Positions 1 to 7,648 of a DNA stretch of 12,500 nt are shown here, piece after piece. The notes below the pieces were generated by a model. It made no database searches. It was given only the letters and a program-made list of their open reading frames with translations, and was not told the origin of the DNA. Positions within the stretch are counted from its first letter, which is position 1, and each line of letters starts with the position of its first letter. Location: NCBI RefSeq assembly GCF_003667825.1, contig NZ_CP033043.1, positions 3,332,501 through 3,345,000 on the forward strand, in the 5' to 3' direction. Both the position numbers and the translations under genes were made by a program. The DNA comes from Metabacillus litoralis. GTDB taxonomy: Bacteria > Bacillota > Bacilli > Bacillales > Bacillaceae.

Positions 1-944
<944 letters not shown>

Positions 945-999
945 GAGTTGATAAAGCTCATAATTAAATCTTTAAAACGTTGACGTTTCTGTTTTGTTT

Positions 1000-1013
1000 A
1001 GTTTTCAAAGAAC
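1000..1013 (-). promoter_or_regulatory. boxA-like antitermination site in rrn leader
   Basis: The minus-strand leader contains GTTCTTTGAAAACT followed by AAACAAAAC. This resembles the conserved rrn leader block of Bacillus, which includes the boxA element used for Nus-factor antitermination of rRNA transcripts. It lies about 56 nt upstream of the mature 16S 5' end and downstream of all three promoters, as expected. Function is assigned by similarity and position only. Confidence 0.7.
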
Positions 1014-1048
1014 TACTTTAGCTGAGCACTTTATCAGCGACAAAAATC

Positions 1049-1077
1049 ATTGTATCAGATAATTTCTCTGTTGTCAA
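1049..1077 (-). promoter_or_regulatory. rrn promoter proximal to 16S
   Basis: Minus strand TTGACA (1072-1077), a 17-bp spacer, and TACAAT (1049-1054). The -35 is consensus, the -10 is one base off TATAAT, and the spacing is optimal. Transcription should begin around 1042, about 100 nt upstream of the mature 16S. It is the strongest looking of three tandem promoters. Confidence 0.85.
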
Positions 1078-1140
1078 CTTCTATGAATCGTTTTTCTCAA
1101 GCAAGAAAACTTAATATCATATCTCGTAGCAACAAATAAT

Positions 1141-1169
1141 ATCTTACCACTTCATTTCGTAGAAGTCAA
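1141..1169 (-). promoter_or_regulatory. rrn promoter, middle copy
   Basis: Minus strand TTGACT (1164-1169), 17-bp spacer, TAAGAT (1141-1146). It lies 92 bp upstream of the proximal promoter. The box hexamers are the same as those of the distal promoter, and the surrounding 40 bp are similar, which suggests a local duplication. Confidence 0.72.
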
Positions 1170-1248
1170 CACATTTTTTGAATTGTCATTCTAGAAAAAT
1201 GCACTTCTATTCATGTCTCTAAAAACACGTTTTGAAGAGACGAATAAC

Positions 1249-1277
1249 ATCTTATCACTTAATTCAAATGAAGTCAA
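1249..1277 (-). promoter_or_regulatory. rrn promoter, distal copy
   Basis: Minus strand TTGACT (1272-1277), 17-bp spacer, TAAGAT (1249-1254). It begins only 45 bp beyond the stop codon of the acetyltransferase gene. I see no T-tailed terminator between that gene and this promoter, only an AT-rich 7-bp inverted repeat (1296-1302 with 1313-1319). Confidence 0.7.
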
Positions 1278-1321
1278 TAAAATTTTTTGTGCATTTTAAA
1301 TCAACAACTATAGATTTAAGA

Positions 1322-1849
1322 TTATTTTCTTAAAAGGGAATAAACATAAGTATCATATGCTTTTCCACCCTGGTACATATACTCCTTTAATACCCCCTCT
1401 TTTTGAAAACCAGCTTTTACTAATAATTTATTCGATGCTTCATTTTCAGTAAAGACAACGGCACCGATACGATTTAAGTCTAGCTTTTCAAACCCGTAAG
1501 ATATGACGATTGAAAGTGCTTCTGCGGTGTAGCCTTTCCGCCAGTGGCTTGGATGTATTTCGTAGCCTATTTCTGCTCGCTTATGTTTAGGAGACCAAGC
1601 GTTAAAGCCAATGGTTCCAATGATACCTTCGGCTTCTCTTCTTTCAATACCCCATCTTATGCCTCTTTTTTCTCTATAACTATTCGAGAAAAAATCTACG
1701 AAACTTTCTGCTTGTTCAATTCTTTCTAATGTTTCTTGTCCGTAAAAGCGTGTAACATTTTCATTCGAAAAACAAGCAAAAATCCCTTTTGCATCTTCTT
1801 TTGTTATTTCTCTTAATATTAGTCGATCTGTCCATAAAGTCGGAAACAT
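1322..1849 (-). CDS. GNAT family N-acetyltransferase (RimJ/RimL type)
   Basis: A 175-residue protein covering one complete GNAT domain. The start TDRLILREITKED (residues 7-19) is the typical opening of the RimJ/RimL-like acetyltransferase_3 group. The acetyl-CoA pyrophosphate loop is visible as RKGYTAEA (104-111), after the strand EIGYEIHP (93-100). The C-terminal NEASNKLLVKAGFQKEGV stretch is the usual motif B region. Such enzymes transfer acetyl from acetyl-CoA to an amino group, on ribosomal protein N termini, other metabolites, or in some members drugs; the substrate here is unknown. Start ATG 1847-1849 has an AGGGAG ribosome-binding site overlapping the stop of the upstream transporter gene, which ends 13 bp earlier, so the two are very likely co-transcribed and translationally coupled. 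No terminator is evident before the rrn promoters. Confidence 0.9.
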   Translation of the reverse strand: MFPTLWTDRLILREITKEDAKGIFACFSNENVTRFYGQETLERIEQAESFVDFFSNSYREKRGIRWGIERREAEGIIGTIGFNAWSPKHKRAEIGYEIHPSHWRKGYTAEALSIVISYGFEKLDLNRIGAVVFTENEASNKLLVKAGFQKEGVLKEYMYQGGKAYDTYVYSLLRK

Positions 1850-1862
1850 ATGAACACTCCCT

Positions 1863-2765
1863 CTATTTACTTATAAGATGTTGTCTCTTGATTTTGTTAG
1901 AGACAAATGAAACATTCCCTAAAACAATGCCGAATAAAATAATGAAAACTCCTACCCATTGTATCCATATCACTTGTTCTGATAAAACAATCATAGAAAG
2001 TAATACCGCTACTGGCAACTCAGAAGCAGTTAAAATCGAACCTGCTCCAGGACCTATTTGTGGCATACCTATTGAAAATAAAATTGGCGGAATCACTACG
2101 CCAAATAACCCTAAAAGAATTCCATAAGGAAAGATATCAATAAGAGTATGAGCTCCCATCCAAGATAATGGATTAGTTATGACTAATACAATGATCATTG
2201 CTCCTGTAGAAAGCAGGGCGCTACGTTGTAAAGTAGGTACTTCTTTTTCAACTAAACTGCTTATTAATAGGAAAAGTGAATATGATAATGCTGCAAGAAT
2301 TCCCCAAACTATGCCTGCCATATCAATTGTTTTTTCCCCAGACGTAAAAATGTCGGCTGCAAAGATCGAGCCAAGTAACACAATAATAATAGAAGATATC
2401 TTTTTCGTCGATGGTTTATTCTTAAACAACATCCATTCGACAATAGCTCCAATCCATATAAACTGAAATAAAAAGATAATAGCTAGTGAAGCATCTAATG
2501 TTTCTAATGAAAAGTAATAAAAAATTCCTGTTAACCCCATTGGCGTACCACCTAGAAGTAACTTAGCCATTTGGCTAAAGCTTAGCTTTTGCTTGTGAAC
2601 AAATAATGTAAGGATCCATATTATAATTGTTCCAATAATAAACTGACTACCTGTAACTTCAAACATATTAAACCCAGATTCATAAGCAAGCTTTACAAAG
2701 GTTGAAAGGACTCCAAAACTGCAGCCTCCTAAAAATACGCACAAAACATAAACCCATACTTTCAT
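1863..2765 (-). CDS. EamA/DMT superfamily transporter
   Basis: A 300-residue, strongly hydrophobic protein with about ten membrane segments arranged as two EamA repeats of five (roughly residues 5-135 and 150-290), the usual length for this family. The second repeat contains the characteristic pattern of a conserved small-residue helix (GPGAGSILTASELPVAVLLS, about 237-256) and a final VGVFIILFGIVLGN helix. DMT proteins are inner-membrane exporters or importers of amino acids, nucleosides, sugars or drugs; the substrate cannot be read from sequence. ATG 2763-2765 has AAGGAG at 2773-2778. The gene ends in TAG just before the acetyltransferase, forming a two-gene unit. The leader contains a strong terminator hairpin, so expression may be attenuated. 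Confidence 0.92.
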   Translation of the reverse strand: MKVWVYVLCVFLGGCSFGVLSTFVKLAYESGFNMFEVTGSQFIIGTIIIWILTLFVHKQKLSFSQMAKLLLGGTPMGLTGIFYYFSLETLDASLAIIFLFQFIWIGAIVEWMLFKNKPSTKKISSIIIVLLGSIFAADIFTSGEKTIDMAGIVWGILAALSYSLFLLISSLVEKEVPTLQRSALLSTGAMIIVLVITNPLSWMGAHTLIDIFPYGILLGLFGVVIPPILFSIGMPQIGPGAGSILTASELPVAVLLSMIVLSEQVIWIQWVGVFIILFGIVLGNVSFVSNKIKRQHLISK

Positions 2766-2780
2766 CTTGATTCTCCTTAT

Positions 2781-2873
2781 TTAAAAATTTGGACAAATAA
2801 AAAGCCACACAACTATCCTCTTGGATAATTGTGTGGCGAAAAAAGAGATAATATCTTTAAAAATCCACATCAT
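2781..2873 (-). CDS. possible 30-codon leader peptide of the EamA operon
   Basis: An uninterrupted frame starts with two ATG codons (2868-2873) and ends in TAA (2781-2783), three bases before the AAGGAG of the transporter. It would encode a hydrophobic 30-residue peptide beginning MMWIFK and ending CPNF. It runs straight through the terminator hairpin at 2804-2837, so translating ribosomes would affect folding of that hairpin. Against it: no clear Shine-Dalgarno precedes the ATGs, the composition shows no run of a single amino acid, and a 30-codon open frame is not rare by chance in this AT-rich DNA. Alternative: a simple untranslated leader. Confidence 0.25.
   Translation of the reverse strand: MMWIFKDIISFFATQLSKRIVVWLFICPNF
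2794..2837 (-). terminator. intrinsic terminator/attenuator in EamA leader
   Basis: A 15-bp stem (2804-2818 with 2823-2837, one G-T pair) beginning GCCACACAA closes a 4-nt loop and is followed on the minus strand by TTTTTATTTG. On the plus strand no T run follows, so it acts leftward. It lies only 28 bp upstream of the EamA start. It could end transcripts from the DUF4386 gene, but a promoter-like sequence between the two makes an attenuator at least as likely. Confidence 0.85.
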
Positions 2874-2901
2874 AAGAATTTTAGCTATTTAGTTCAATTA
2901 T

Positions 2902-2931
2902 ATTATACCGACGAAGTGAATGGAAAGACAA
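2902..2931 (-). promoter_or_regulatory. probable promoter of EamA-GNAT operon
   Basis: Minus strand TTGTCT (2926-2931), 18-bp spacer, perfect TATAAT (2902-2907). A start near 2895 would give a leader of about 130 nt that includes the terminator hairpin and the small open frame. It is the best sigma-A match between the DUF4386 gene and EamA. Confidence 0.6.
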
Positions 2932-2996
2932 GAAATGATAAGATTCTATTTTAGTGGTTCACATGATCATCTAAGCAAGCTAGATTATAATAAACA

Positions 2997-3689
2997 CTAT
3001 TTTTCTTTTAGTATATTAAGCATATTCTTATCAAATCCCTTCACAATCAACCAGACTGCTAAACTCATTTCATAAACACCAACAGGTAAAGCAATAAATC
3101 CTTTTACTGCTGAAAAAGGTTCCACTAAGCCAAACATTTCTAATAACCCGGCTATGAATACTAAAATAGCTGTTATCATCCCAAATATCGCCAGCTGTCT
3201 TGGTACCAAATTTGTTTTAAGAAGTAAATAACTATATAGAAAAGTATTTAAGCCTAACATTAAATTTGGTCCTAACAATGCAGTCCAACGGTAAAATGCT
3301 TGCAGCATTGATCCTACAGCAAAGAGATTCTCTGAACTACCCGTGTTTCCATTATTCATACTAATACTCAATAAACCTAATATACTGATCATACCGATAG
3401 AGATAAAAACAGCTTCCATAAATCGAAAACAAAGGTAACCTAAAGCAATATGTTCATTAAACCGGCGTATATATGGGAATAGCATTATTGCAGTTCCAAC
3501 CACAGACACTACGAGCAAAAGGTCGTTAATTACTCCAATCAACACACGGCTTTCTACACCATTTGTCACATCCATATACCCTTGTTCTGACAAAACTGGC
3601 CCATATAAGATAACAGCTATAACTGAACTAATCGCAGCCACTATATAAAAAGCACCTAATATCTTTGCATTTATTTTGTCTTGTGTCAT
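2997..3689 (-). CDS. DUF4386 family integral membrane protein
   Basis: A 230-residue hydrophobic protein with about six predicted membrane helices (near residues 10-30, 50-72, 85-110, 128-152, 165-187 and 200-220). The opening NAKILGAFYIVAAISSVIA, the central YLCFRFMEAVFISIG, and the FYRWTALLGPNLMLGLNTFL-type block are what I associate with the DUF4386 family, whose function is unknown. The start ATG 3687-3689 is preceded by a strong GAGGAGG. It is transcribed divergently from an AraC-type regulator whose coding region starts 78 bp away, which suggests, but does not show, that the regulator controls it. There is no terminator immediately after it; the first candidate is the hairpin at 2804-2837. 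Confidence 0.85.
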   Translation of the reverse strand: MTQDKINAKILGAFYIVAAISSVIAVILYGPVLSEQGYMDVTNGVESRVLIGVINDLLLVVSVVGTAIMLFPYIRRFNEHIALGYLCFRFMEAVFISIGMISILGLLSISMNNGNTGSSENLFAVGSMLQAFYRWTALLGPNLMLGLNTFLYSYLLLKTNLVPRQLAIFGMITAILVFIAGLLEMFGLVEPFSAVKGFIALPVGVYEMSLAVWLIVKGFDKNMLNILKEK

Positions 3690-3715
3690 TTCTTTTCCTC
3701 CTCAAATATTTTCTA

Positions 3716-3724
3716 TGCTATACT
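3716..3724 (+). promoter_or_regulatory. extended -10 promoter for AraC-type regulator
   Basis: TG-C-TATACT (TG at 3716-3717, TATACT 3719-3724) lies in the 78-bp divergent intergenic region, about 43 bp upstream of the regulator start. No good -35 precedes it, which is compatible with an extended -10 element or an activator-dependent promoter. Confidence 0.45.
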
Positions 3725-3767
3725 TAATAACGAACAATTCTGAAAATTATTTATAAAAGGAGTTATC

Positions 3768-4637
3768 ATGGACTATTATGATGTAATAGAAAATTCCCTT
3801 ATCTACATTGAAGATCATCTTCACCAACCATTATCATTGGAATCTGTTGCTAGTACCTTCCACATGTCAAAATTTTATTTTCATAGACTTTTTTCTGCCA
3901 TGATGGGATCCTCACTAAATCAATACATACTATCCCGAAGATTAAATGCATCGCTAAGATTAATGTCAAACGAAAACCTTTCCTTAACAGATATTACTTA
4001 TCAACTAAACTTTGGAACTCCATCATCATTCTCCCGTGCATTCAAACGTCAATACGGTATAGCTCCAAGTACTTTCCTTAAAGGAAATGACAAAACGATC
4101 GCTCAAGTACCAATTCCTTCAGTGGTAAAAAGACCCCTAAAAAACATTAACGGCGATCTTGTCACTGATTTCACCCTAACTGAATTTGAGACAATTAGAC
4201 TATGTGGGATAGCCTTTGAAGTTGATCTTACAACCGATTACAAGACAAAGATTCGCTCTTATTCAGAAACGCTACTAAATAACATTAATAACACAATTAA
4301 TGGTTCTTGCTATGTTATCTATTCAAACTGTCAGCCAAATTCAACCCGTTTCAAGGTTTTGTTCGGTGTTCCATCCGATATCAAAATTGATCAACCTTAT
4401 TTTTTCACAATTGATGTACCGGAACTCTTTTGTGCCAAGTTCAACTATTCGGGTGATATTCTGGATATAGGTGATATTCTAAAAACTGATTTTGCCAGGT
4501 TTTTAAAGATTTCTAAGCAAGAACCCGAGAATTCGGATATTGAGCTCATTCAAGTTTTTGATAACATTCACCATCTAAATTCGGCCTATAACATTTACAC
4601 ACCTATTAAAAAACTACCTATAGATTTTGATGACTAA
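3768..4637 (+). CDS. AraC family transcriptional regulator with GyrI-like effector domain
   Basis: A 289-residue protein in two parts. Residues about 8-107 form the double helix-turn-helix of AraC/XylS proteins: PLSLESVASTFHMSKFYFHR is the first HTH and the segment ITYQLNFGTPSSFSRAFKRQ with IAPSTF is the second, matching the family signature. Residues about 130-285 resemble the GyrI-like/AraC effector-binding fold (opening LTEFETIRLCGIAFEVDLT, ending with IYTPIKK), which in relatives such as Rob and BmrR-like proteins binds small hydrophobic or cationic compounds. ATG 3768 has AAAAGGAG at 3755-3762. This N-terminal-HTH layout is typical of cytoplasmic one-component regulators. The divergent DUF4386 gene is the likeliest target. 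No obvious terminator follows. Confidence 0.92.
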   Translation: MDYYDVIENSLIYIEDHLHQPLSLESVASTFHMSKFYFHRLFSAMMGSSLNQYILSRRLNASLRLMSNENLSLTDITYQLNFGTPSSFSRAFKRQYGIAPSTFLKGNDKTIAQVPIPSVVKRPLKNINGDLVTDFTLTEFETIRLCGIAFEVDLTTDYKTKIRSYSETLLNNINNTINGSCYVIYSNCQPNSTRFKVLFGVPSDIKIDQPYFFTIDVPELFCAKFNYSGDILDIGDILKTDFARFLKISKQEPENSDIELIQVFDNIHHLNSAYNIYTPIKKLPIDFDD

Positions 4638-4729
4638 TCATGCTCCTTTCTTTTCATCAAGTTGTTTTTATTGATATTAAGATATCATTGAAGAAGGGAT
4701 AAGACTTTCCAAATCTTGCTTTATTTAGT

Positions 4730-4762
4730 AACCTGTCTGCCACATAATCAAACAGACAGGTT
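4730..4762. repeat. perfect 10-bp inverted repeat between AraC regulator and permease
   Basis: AACCTGTCTG (4730-4739) and CAGACAGGTT (4753-4762) are perfect complements separated by 13 nt, and a further GTCTGTCT copy of the half-site core follows at 4767-4774. There is no T run after the stem on either strand, so it does not look like a standard terminator. It could be an operator for the permease or regulator, or a weak terminator of the AraC gene. The rest of the 4638-4921 gap is AT-rich with no clear gene. Confidence 0.5.
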
Positions 4763-4921
4763 AAAAGTCTGTCTCTCTACGAAAAAACTTCTCCTGCAAT
4801 CTCATAATAATTTTATTTCTCTTCCACAAACAACAACCTTTCCCTATTCACTATTTAGAGTTAAAATAATATTGTTTTGTTGAAATAACATTATGTTTGA
4901 GAAAAGAAGGTACGATTAATT

Positions 4922-6229
4922 ATGAAATATCTTTCTTCATCCGCAACAATCTTTGCATCTTTGCAATGGTTGTTTTTTATCTTTGCGAATACAGTCGTTG
5001 TACCAATTTCTATTGGGACAGCATTTGAGCTACCATATGATGAAATATCTGTTATCCTTCGTAGTTCTCTTATCTTTACGGGAATTGCGTGTTTATTACA
5101 GGGATTGATCGGACATCGTTATCCTCTGATGGAAGGACATTCAGGCGTTATGTGGGGCTTAATGCTTAATTTATCTGTGATTGCCTCATCAACAGGTACA
5201 AGTCTTCAAGAAATCGGTGGAGGTATTGCAAGTGGTATGCTGCTTGCAGGGGTGGTTGTACTCATTTTAGGTTCACTAAGGTTAATATCTTATATTCAAA
5301 AAGTGTTCACACCTATGGTCATGAGTGTTTACCTGTTTTTATTAACCTTTCAATTAATTCTCATCTTTTTCAAAGGGATGTTAAAAATGACCCCTGAAGG
5401 AAAACTAGATCTCCCGATTAGTCTTTTTTCACTGGGGGTTGTTTTGTTAGTATGCTTGCTCAAAATTAAAGGAAAAGCAGTTATTAGTAACTTTGCCATA
5501 TTAATTGGGATTGTGATTGGATGGATTTTTTATATAATCCTTTTCCCAGCAGAGCAAAATTTGATGACTCAATCAAGCACAGATTTACACCTCTTTCCTT
5601 TAGGAGCACCAAACCTGAATATAGGAATCATCGCTATTACCTTTCTAGCAAGTGTAATAAACCTAAGTAATACGATTGCATCTGTCACGACATCGTCAGC
5701 TATGTTTCATGATGAATATTCTCAAAATCGTTTTGATCGTTCTTATTTACTTAATGGTGCTTATTCCATTGTCGCTGCTTTATTCGGATTAGTTTCTTAC
5801 GCGCCCTTCGCTTCCTCAATTGGCTTTTTAGAGAGCACTCGGATCTTTCAGTTACGACCATATCTGATTGGCGGCGGGTTAATGATCTTGTTAGGAAGCG
5901 TTCCTTTTTTAGGGAACTTACTAGCAACACTTCCCGTTACAGTAGGAAATGCTGTACTGTTCGTGGCCTATTTTCAATTATTCGGAACTTCTTTAAGAAG
6001 CATCCGAGATCAAACGTTTAATTCTATTACCATTCACCGCTTAGCTGTTCCTATTTTAGTAGGAGTTTGTATTATGAATATGGATCCGAAATTGTTCACC
6101 ACATTACCAGCATTAATTCGTCCTCTCATTTCGAATGGATTTATTATGGGCGTATTACTGTCCATCTTTTTAGAAATGTTTGTAAAATGGGAACCTGAAA
6201 AAGTCTCAACGAATGAAGTAGAGGTCTAA
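4922..6229 (+). CDS. NCS2 family nucleobase (uracil/xanthine-type) permease, divergent
   Basis: A 435-residue, very hydrophobic protein of normal NCS2 length with about 12-14 membrane segments. Family features: an N-terminal helix with FANTVVVPISIG (21-32), the third-helix segment HRYPLMEGHSG (65-75), and the helix-10 region SSIGFLESTR (298-307), which aligns by eye with the ENxGxxxxTR signature. These proteins import purines or pyrimidines with protons or sodium. Unusually, where I recall a substrate-binding glutamate in helix 8 (E241 of UraA) the protein has Asn247, and the helix-10 glutamate (E290 of UraA) is replaced by Ser298, so the substrate may differ. ATG 4922 follows AAGAAGG (4904-4910). 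It is a single-gene unit with its own terminator at 6238-6269. No purine riboswitch or T-box is visible upstream. Confidence 0.85.
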   Translation: MKYLSSSATIFASLQWLFFIFANTVVVPISIGTAFELPYDEISVILRSSLIFTGIACLLQGLIGHRYPLMEGHSGVMWGLMLNLSVIASSTGTSLQEIGGGIASGMLLAGVVVLILGSLRLISYIQKVFTPMVMSVYLFLLTFQLILIFFKGMLKMTPEGKLDLPISLFSLGVVLLVCLLKIKGKAVISNFAILIGIVIGWIFYIILFPAEQNLMTQSSTDLHLFPLGAPNLNIGIIAITFLASVINLSNTIASVTTSSAMFHDEYSQNRFDRSYLLNGAYSIVAALFGLVSYAPFASSIGFLESTRIFQLRPYLIGGGLMILLGSVPFLGNLLATLPVTVGNAVLFVAYFQLFGTSLRSIRDQTFNSITIHRLAVPILVGVCIMNMDPKLFTTLPALIRPLISNGFIMGVLLSIFLEMFVKWEPEKVSTNEVEV

Positions 6230-6237
6230 ATACAGAA

Positions 6238-6275
6238 AGCAGGTACGTTCGCTATAGAATGTACCTGCTTTTCTA
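6238..6275. terminator. shared terminator between convergent permease and hydrolase genes
   Basis: A 13-bp stem AGCAGGTACGTTC (6238-6250) with GAATGTACCTGCT (6257-6269), one G-T pair and a 6-nt loop, followed on the plus strand by TTTCTATTG. On the minus strand it is followed by TTCTGTATTT, so it may also stop the leftward hydrolase transcript. It sits nine bases after the permease stop. Confidence 0.88.
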
Positions 6276-6285
6276 TTGACTTAAA

Positions 6286-7143
6286 TTAATGAGACTTAAG
6301 GAACTCCATAAGACCCTTATCAGTTTCTTGAGATGCATGACCAAGCCAAATTAAGTGCCCCCATGTATCGAGTAGATATAATTTAGAAGAAGGAATGTTT
6401 TCATGTGCAAAGGAGGAATGCTCCAATGGAACAGAACCATCATGTTTACTATGCATAATGAGAGTTGGACAAACTATCGCTTGTAGGTGCTGAATAGACA
6501 CCTCATTAACCTGAGCTAAGTCAATGAAAAAACCATAACGGGATCGCTGACGATTGTTCATTTTTCTTATAGCTTCAATATCTTCCTCGTTAAACTTTTC
6601 CTTTGCTTCTCGATATGACAGTTTACTAAATGACGGAAACATTTGCTTAAATATAAACCGCGGGAATAAATTATTCATAGAAGAAATAAGCTTCCATGTG
6701 TATTTTTCAGTATTGGGACGAAACAGTATTTTGGCAGCTTTATATTCTTTATCCTTTGGAGTAAGCCATTCTTTTGTAACTGCAGATTGTAACGTGAGTG
6801 TAGAAACATATTCTGGATAATGTGCTGCAAAATAGATTCCACTAGGACCACCTGCAGAGATGGCCAGTAAATGAACCTTTTTTATACTTAAATGATCTAA
6901 TAGCTTACTGTAATATTCACACGACTTTGAAAGACTTGTTCCTATTTCCTTAGATGTTTCTCCATAACCTGCTCTTGAAGGGATAATGAAAGAAAAACCG
7001 TTATCAACCAGTCCCTTAACACCAAATTCTTCATAACAGTTTGAATGTCCACCGTGGAATATAAGTACAGGTTCTCCCTCACCGAGTATAGAATATTCAA
7101 TGCACATTCCTTCTGATATATACTTTTCTATTCTTCTTTTCAT
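6286..7143 (-). CDS. alpha/beta-fold hydrolase
   Basis: A 285-residue single-domain alpha/beta hydrolase. The oxyanion-hole loop is HGG (30-32) after VLIF. The nucleophile elbow is AISAGG with Ser96, where the family's first glycine is replaced by alanine. The acid is probably Asp235 (SKHDGSVP) and the base His263 (WGHL). A cap-like helical segment lies at about 125-215. The order and spacing of Ser, Asp and His are complete, so it should be active as an esterase, lipase or related hydrolase; the substrate is unknown. There is no signal peptide. The start ATG 7141-7143 is supported by AGGGAGA at 7151-7157 with good spacing. The gene is alone, convergent with the permease, and probably ends at the shared terminator. 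Confidence 0.92.
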   Translation of the reverse strand: MKRRIEKYISEGMCIEYSILGEGEPVLIFHGGHSNCYEEFGVKGLVDNGFSFIIPSRAGYGETSKEIGTSLSKSCEYYSKLLDHLSIKKVHLLAISAGGPSGIYFAAHYPEYVSTLTLQSAVTKEWLTPKDKEYKAAKILFRPNTEKYTWKLISSMNNLFPRFIFKQMFPSFSKLSYREAKEKFNEEDIEAIRKMNNRQRSRYGFFIDLAQVNEVSIQHLQAIVCPTLIMHSKHDGSVPLEHSSFAHENIPSSKLYLLDTWGHLIWLGHASQETDKGLMEFLKSH

Positions 7144-7237
7144 TTACTTGTCTCCCTACCATGCATCCATAATTAAACTCATGCTTTACCTATAACTTAG
7201 GAAGATTTCTCCAAAAACAACCATATTCCTCTATTTA

Positions 7238-7269
7238 TAAAAAAGCGCATTTCATTAATGAAATACACT
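7238..7269 (-). terminator. intrinsic terminator of the small gene at 7282
   Basis: Minus strand stem AGTGTATTTCAT / ATGAAATGCGCT (7258-7269 with 7244-7255, two G-T pairs) followed by TTTTTT. It lies 12 bases after the stop of the 67-residue gene, which supports that gene being transcribed leftward on its own. Confidence 0.8.
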
Positions 7270-7281
7270 TTACTGTTTTAC

Positions 7282-7485
7282 TTATTCTAAATTGACCCTT
7301 TCTTCATAACTCATCAATGTAAAATGACTATGAAGTTCCTTTTCACCAACTGATATTCTAATTGACAAGTCCTTCGTTCGTAAAACAAAATCTTTAACAC
7401 CTATAAATTCAGATTCGGCAATTAAATAAAATTCTGTTCCCTTTTTCAACCCTTTATACTTTTTCTTCAGCTTATACACTTTCAT
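7282..7485 (-). CDS. small hypothetical protein (67 residues)
   Basis: A 67-residue protein, very basic at its N terminus (MKVYKLKKKYKGLKKG) and with alternating hydrophobic residues afterwards suggesting a small beta-rich fold. No membrane segment, signal peptide or cysteine motif is present, and I do not recognise the family. Support for it being real: it is closely followed by an intrinsic terminator in the same direction, and an AAAGGGAG lies upstream at 7500-7507, although 14 bases from the ATG, which is rather far. It stands between the hydrolase and the Lrp-type regulator, all leftward. The 163 bp separating it from the Lrp gene contain no terminator that I can see, so read-through from the regulator is possible. 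Confidence 0.6.
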   Translation of the reverse strand: MKVYKLKKKYKGLKKGTEFYLIAESEFIGVKDFVLRTKDLSIRISVGEKELHSHFTLMSYEERVNLE

Positions 7486-7648
7486 CTTCTATCTAACTAC
7501 TCCCTTTAAGAGACTCATCATCGAAAACAAAATGAGAGCTACGCATTTCTTATATACATTCCTTCACATAACATTTTTCAAAATAACGGCCATTACAATT
7601 TCATTCAAATCTAAAGTGATTCCTAAGGAACTTTTTGCACATTCCTTC

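Noticed and set aside
1544..2466. Plus-strand frames of 61, 112 and 95 residues
   Set aside because: They are antisense shadows of the acetyltransferase and EamA transporter genes, whose family motifs are clear.
2781..2900. T-box or known riboswitch in the EamA leader
   Set aside because: No AGGGUGGNACCGCG T-box sequence and no conserved core of a riboswitch class that I can recognise; only a hairpin with a T tail and a small frame.
6554..6820. 88-residue plus-strand frame
   Set aside because: It is antisense inside the alpha/beta hydrolase gene, which carries a complete catalytic triad.
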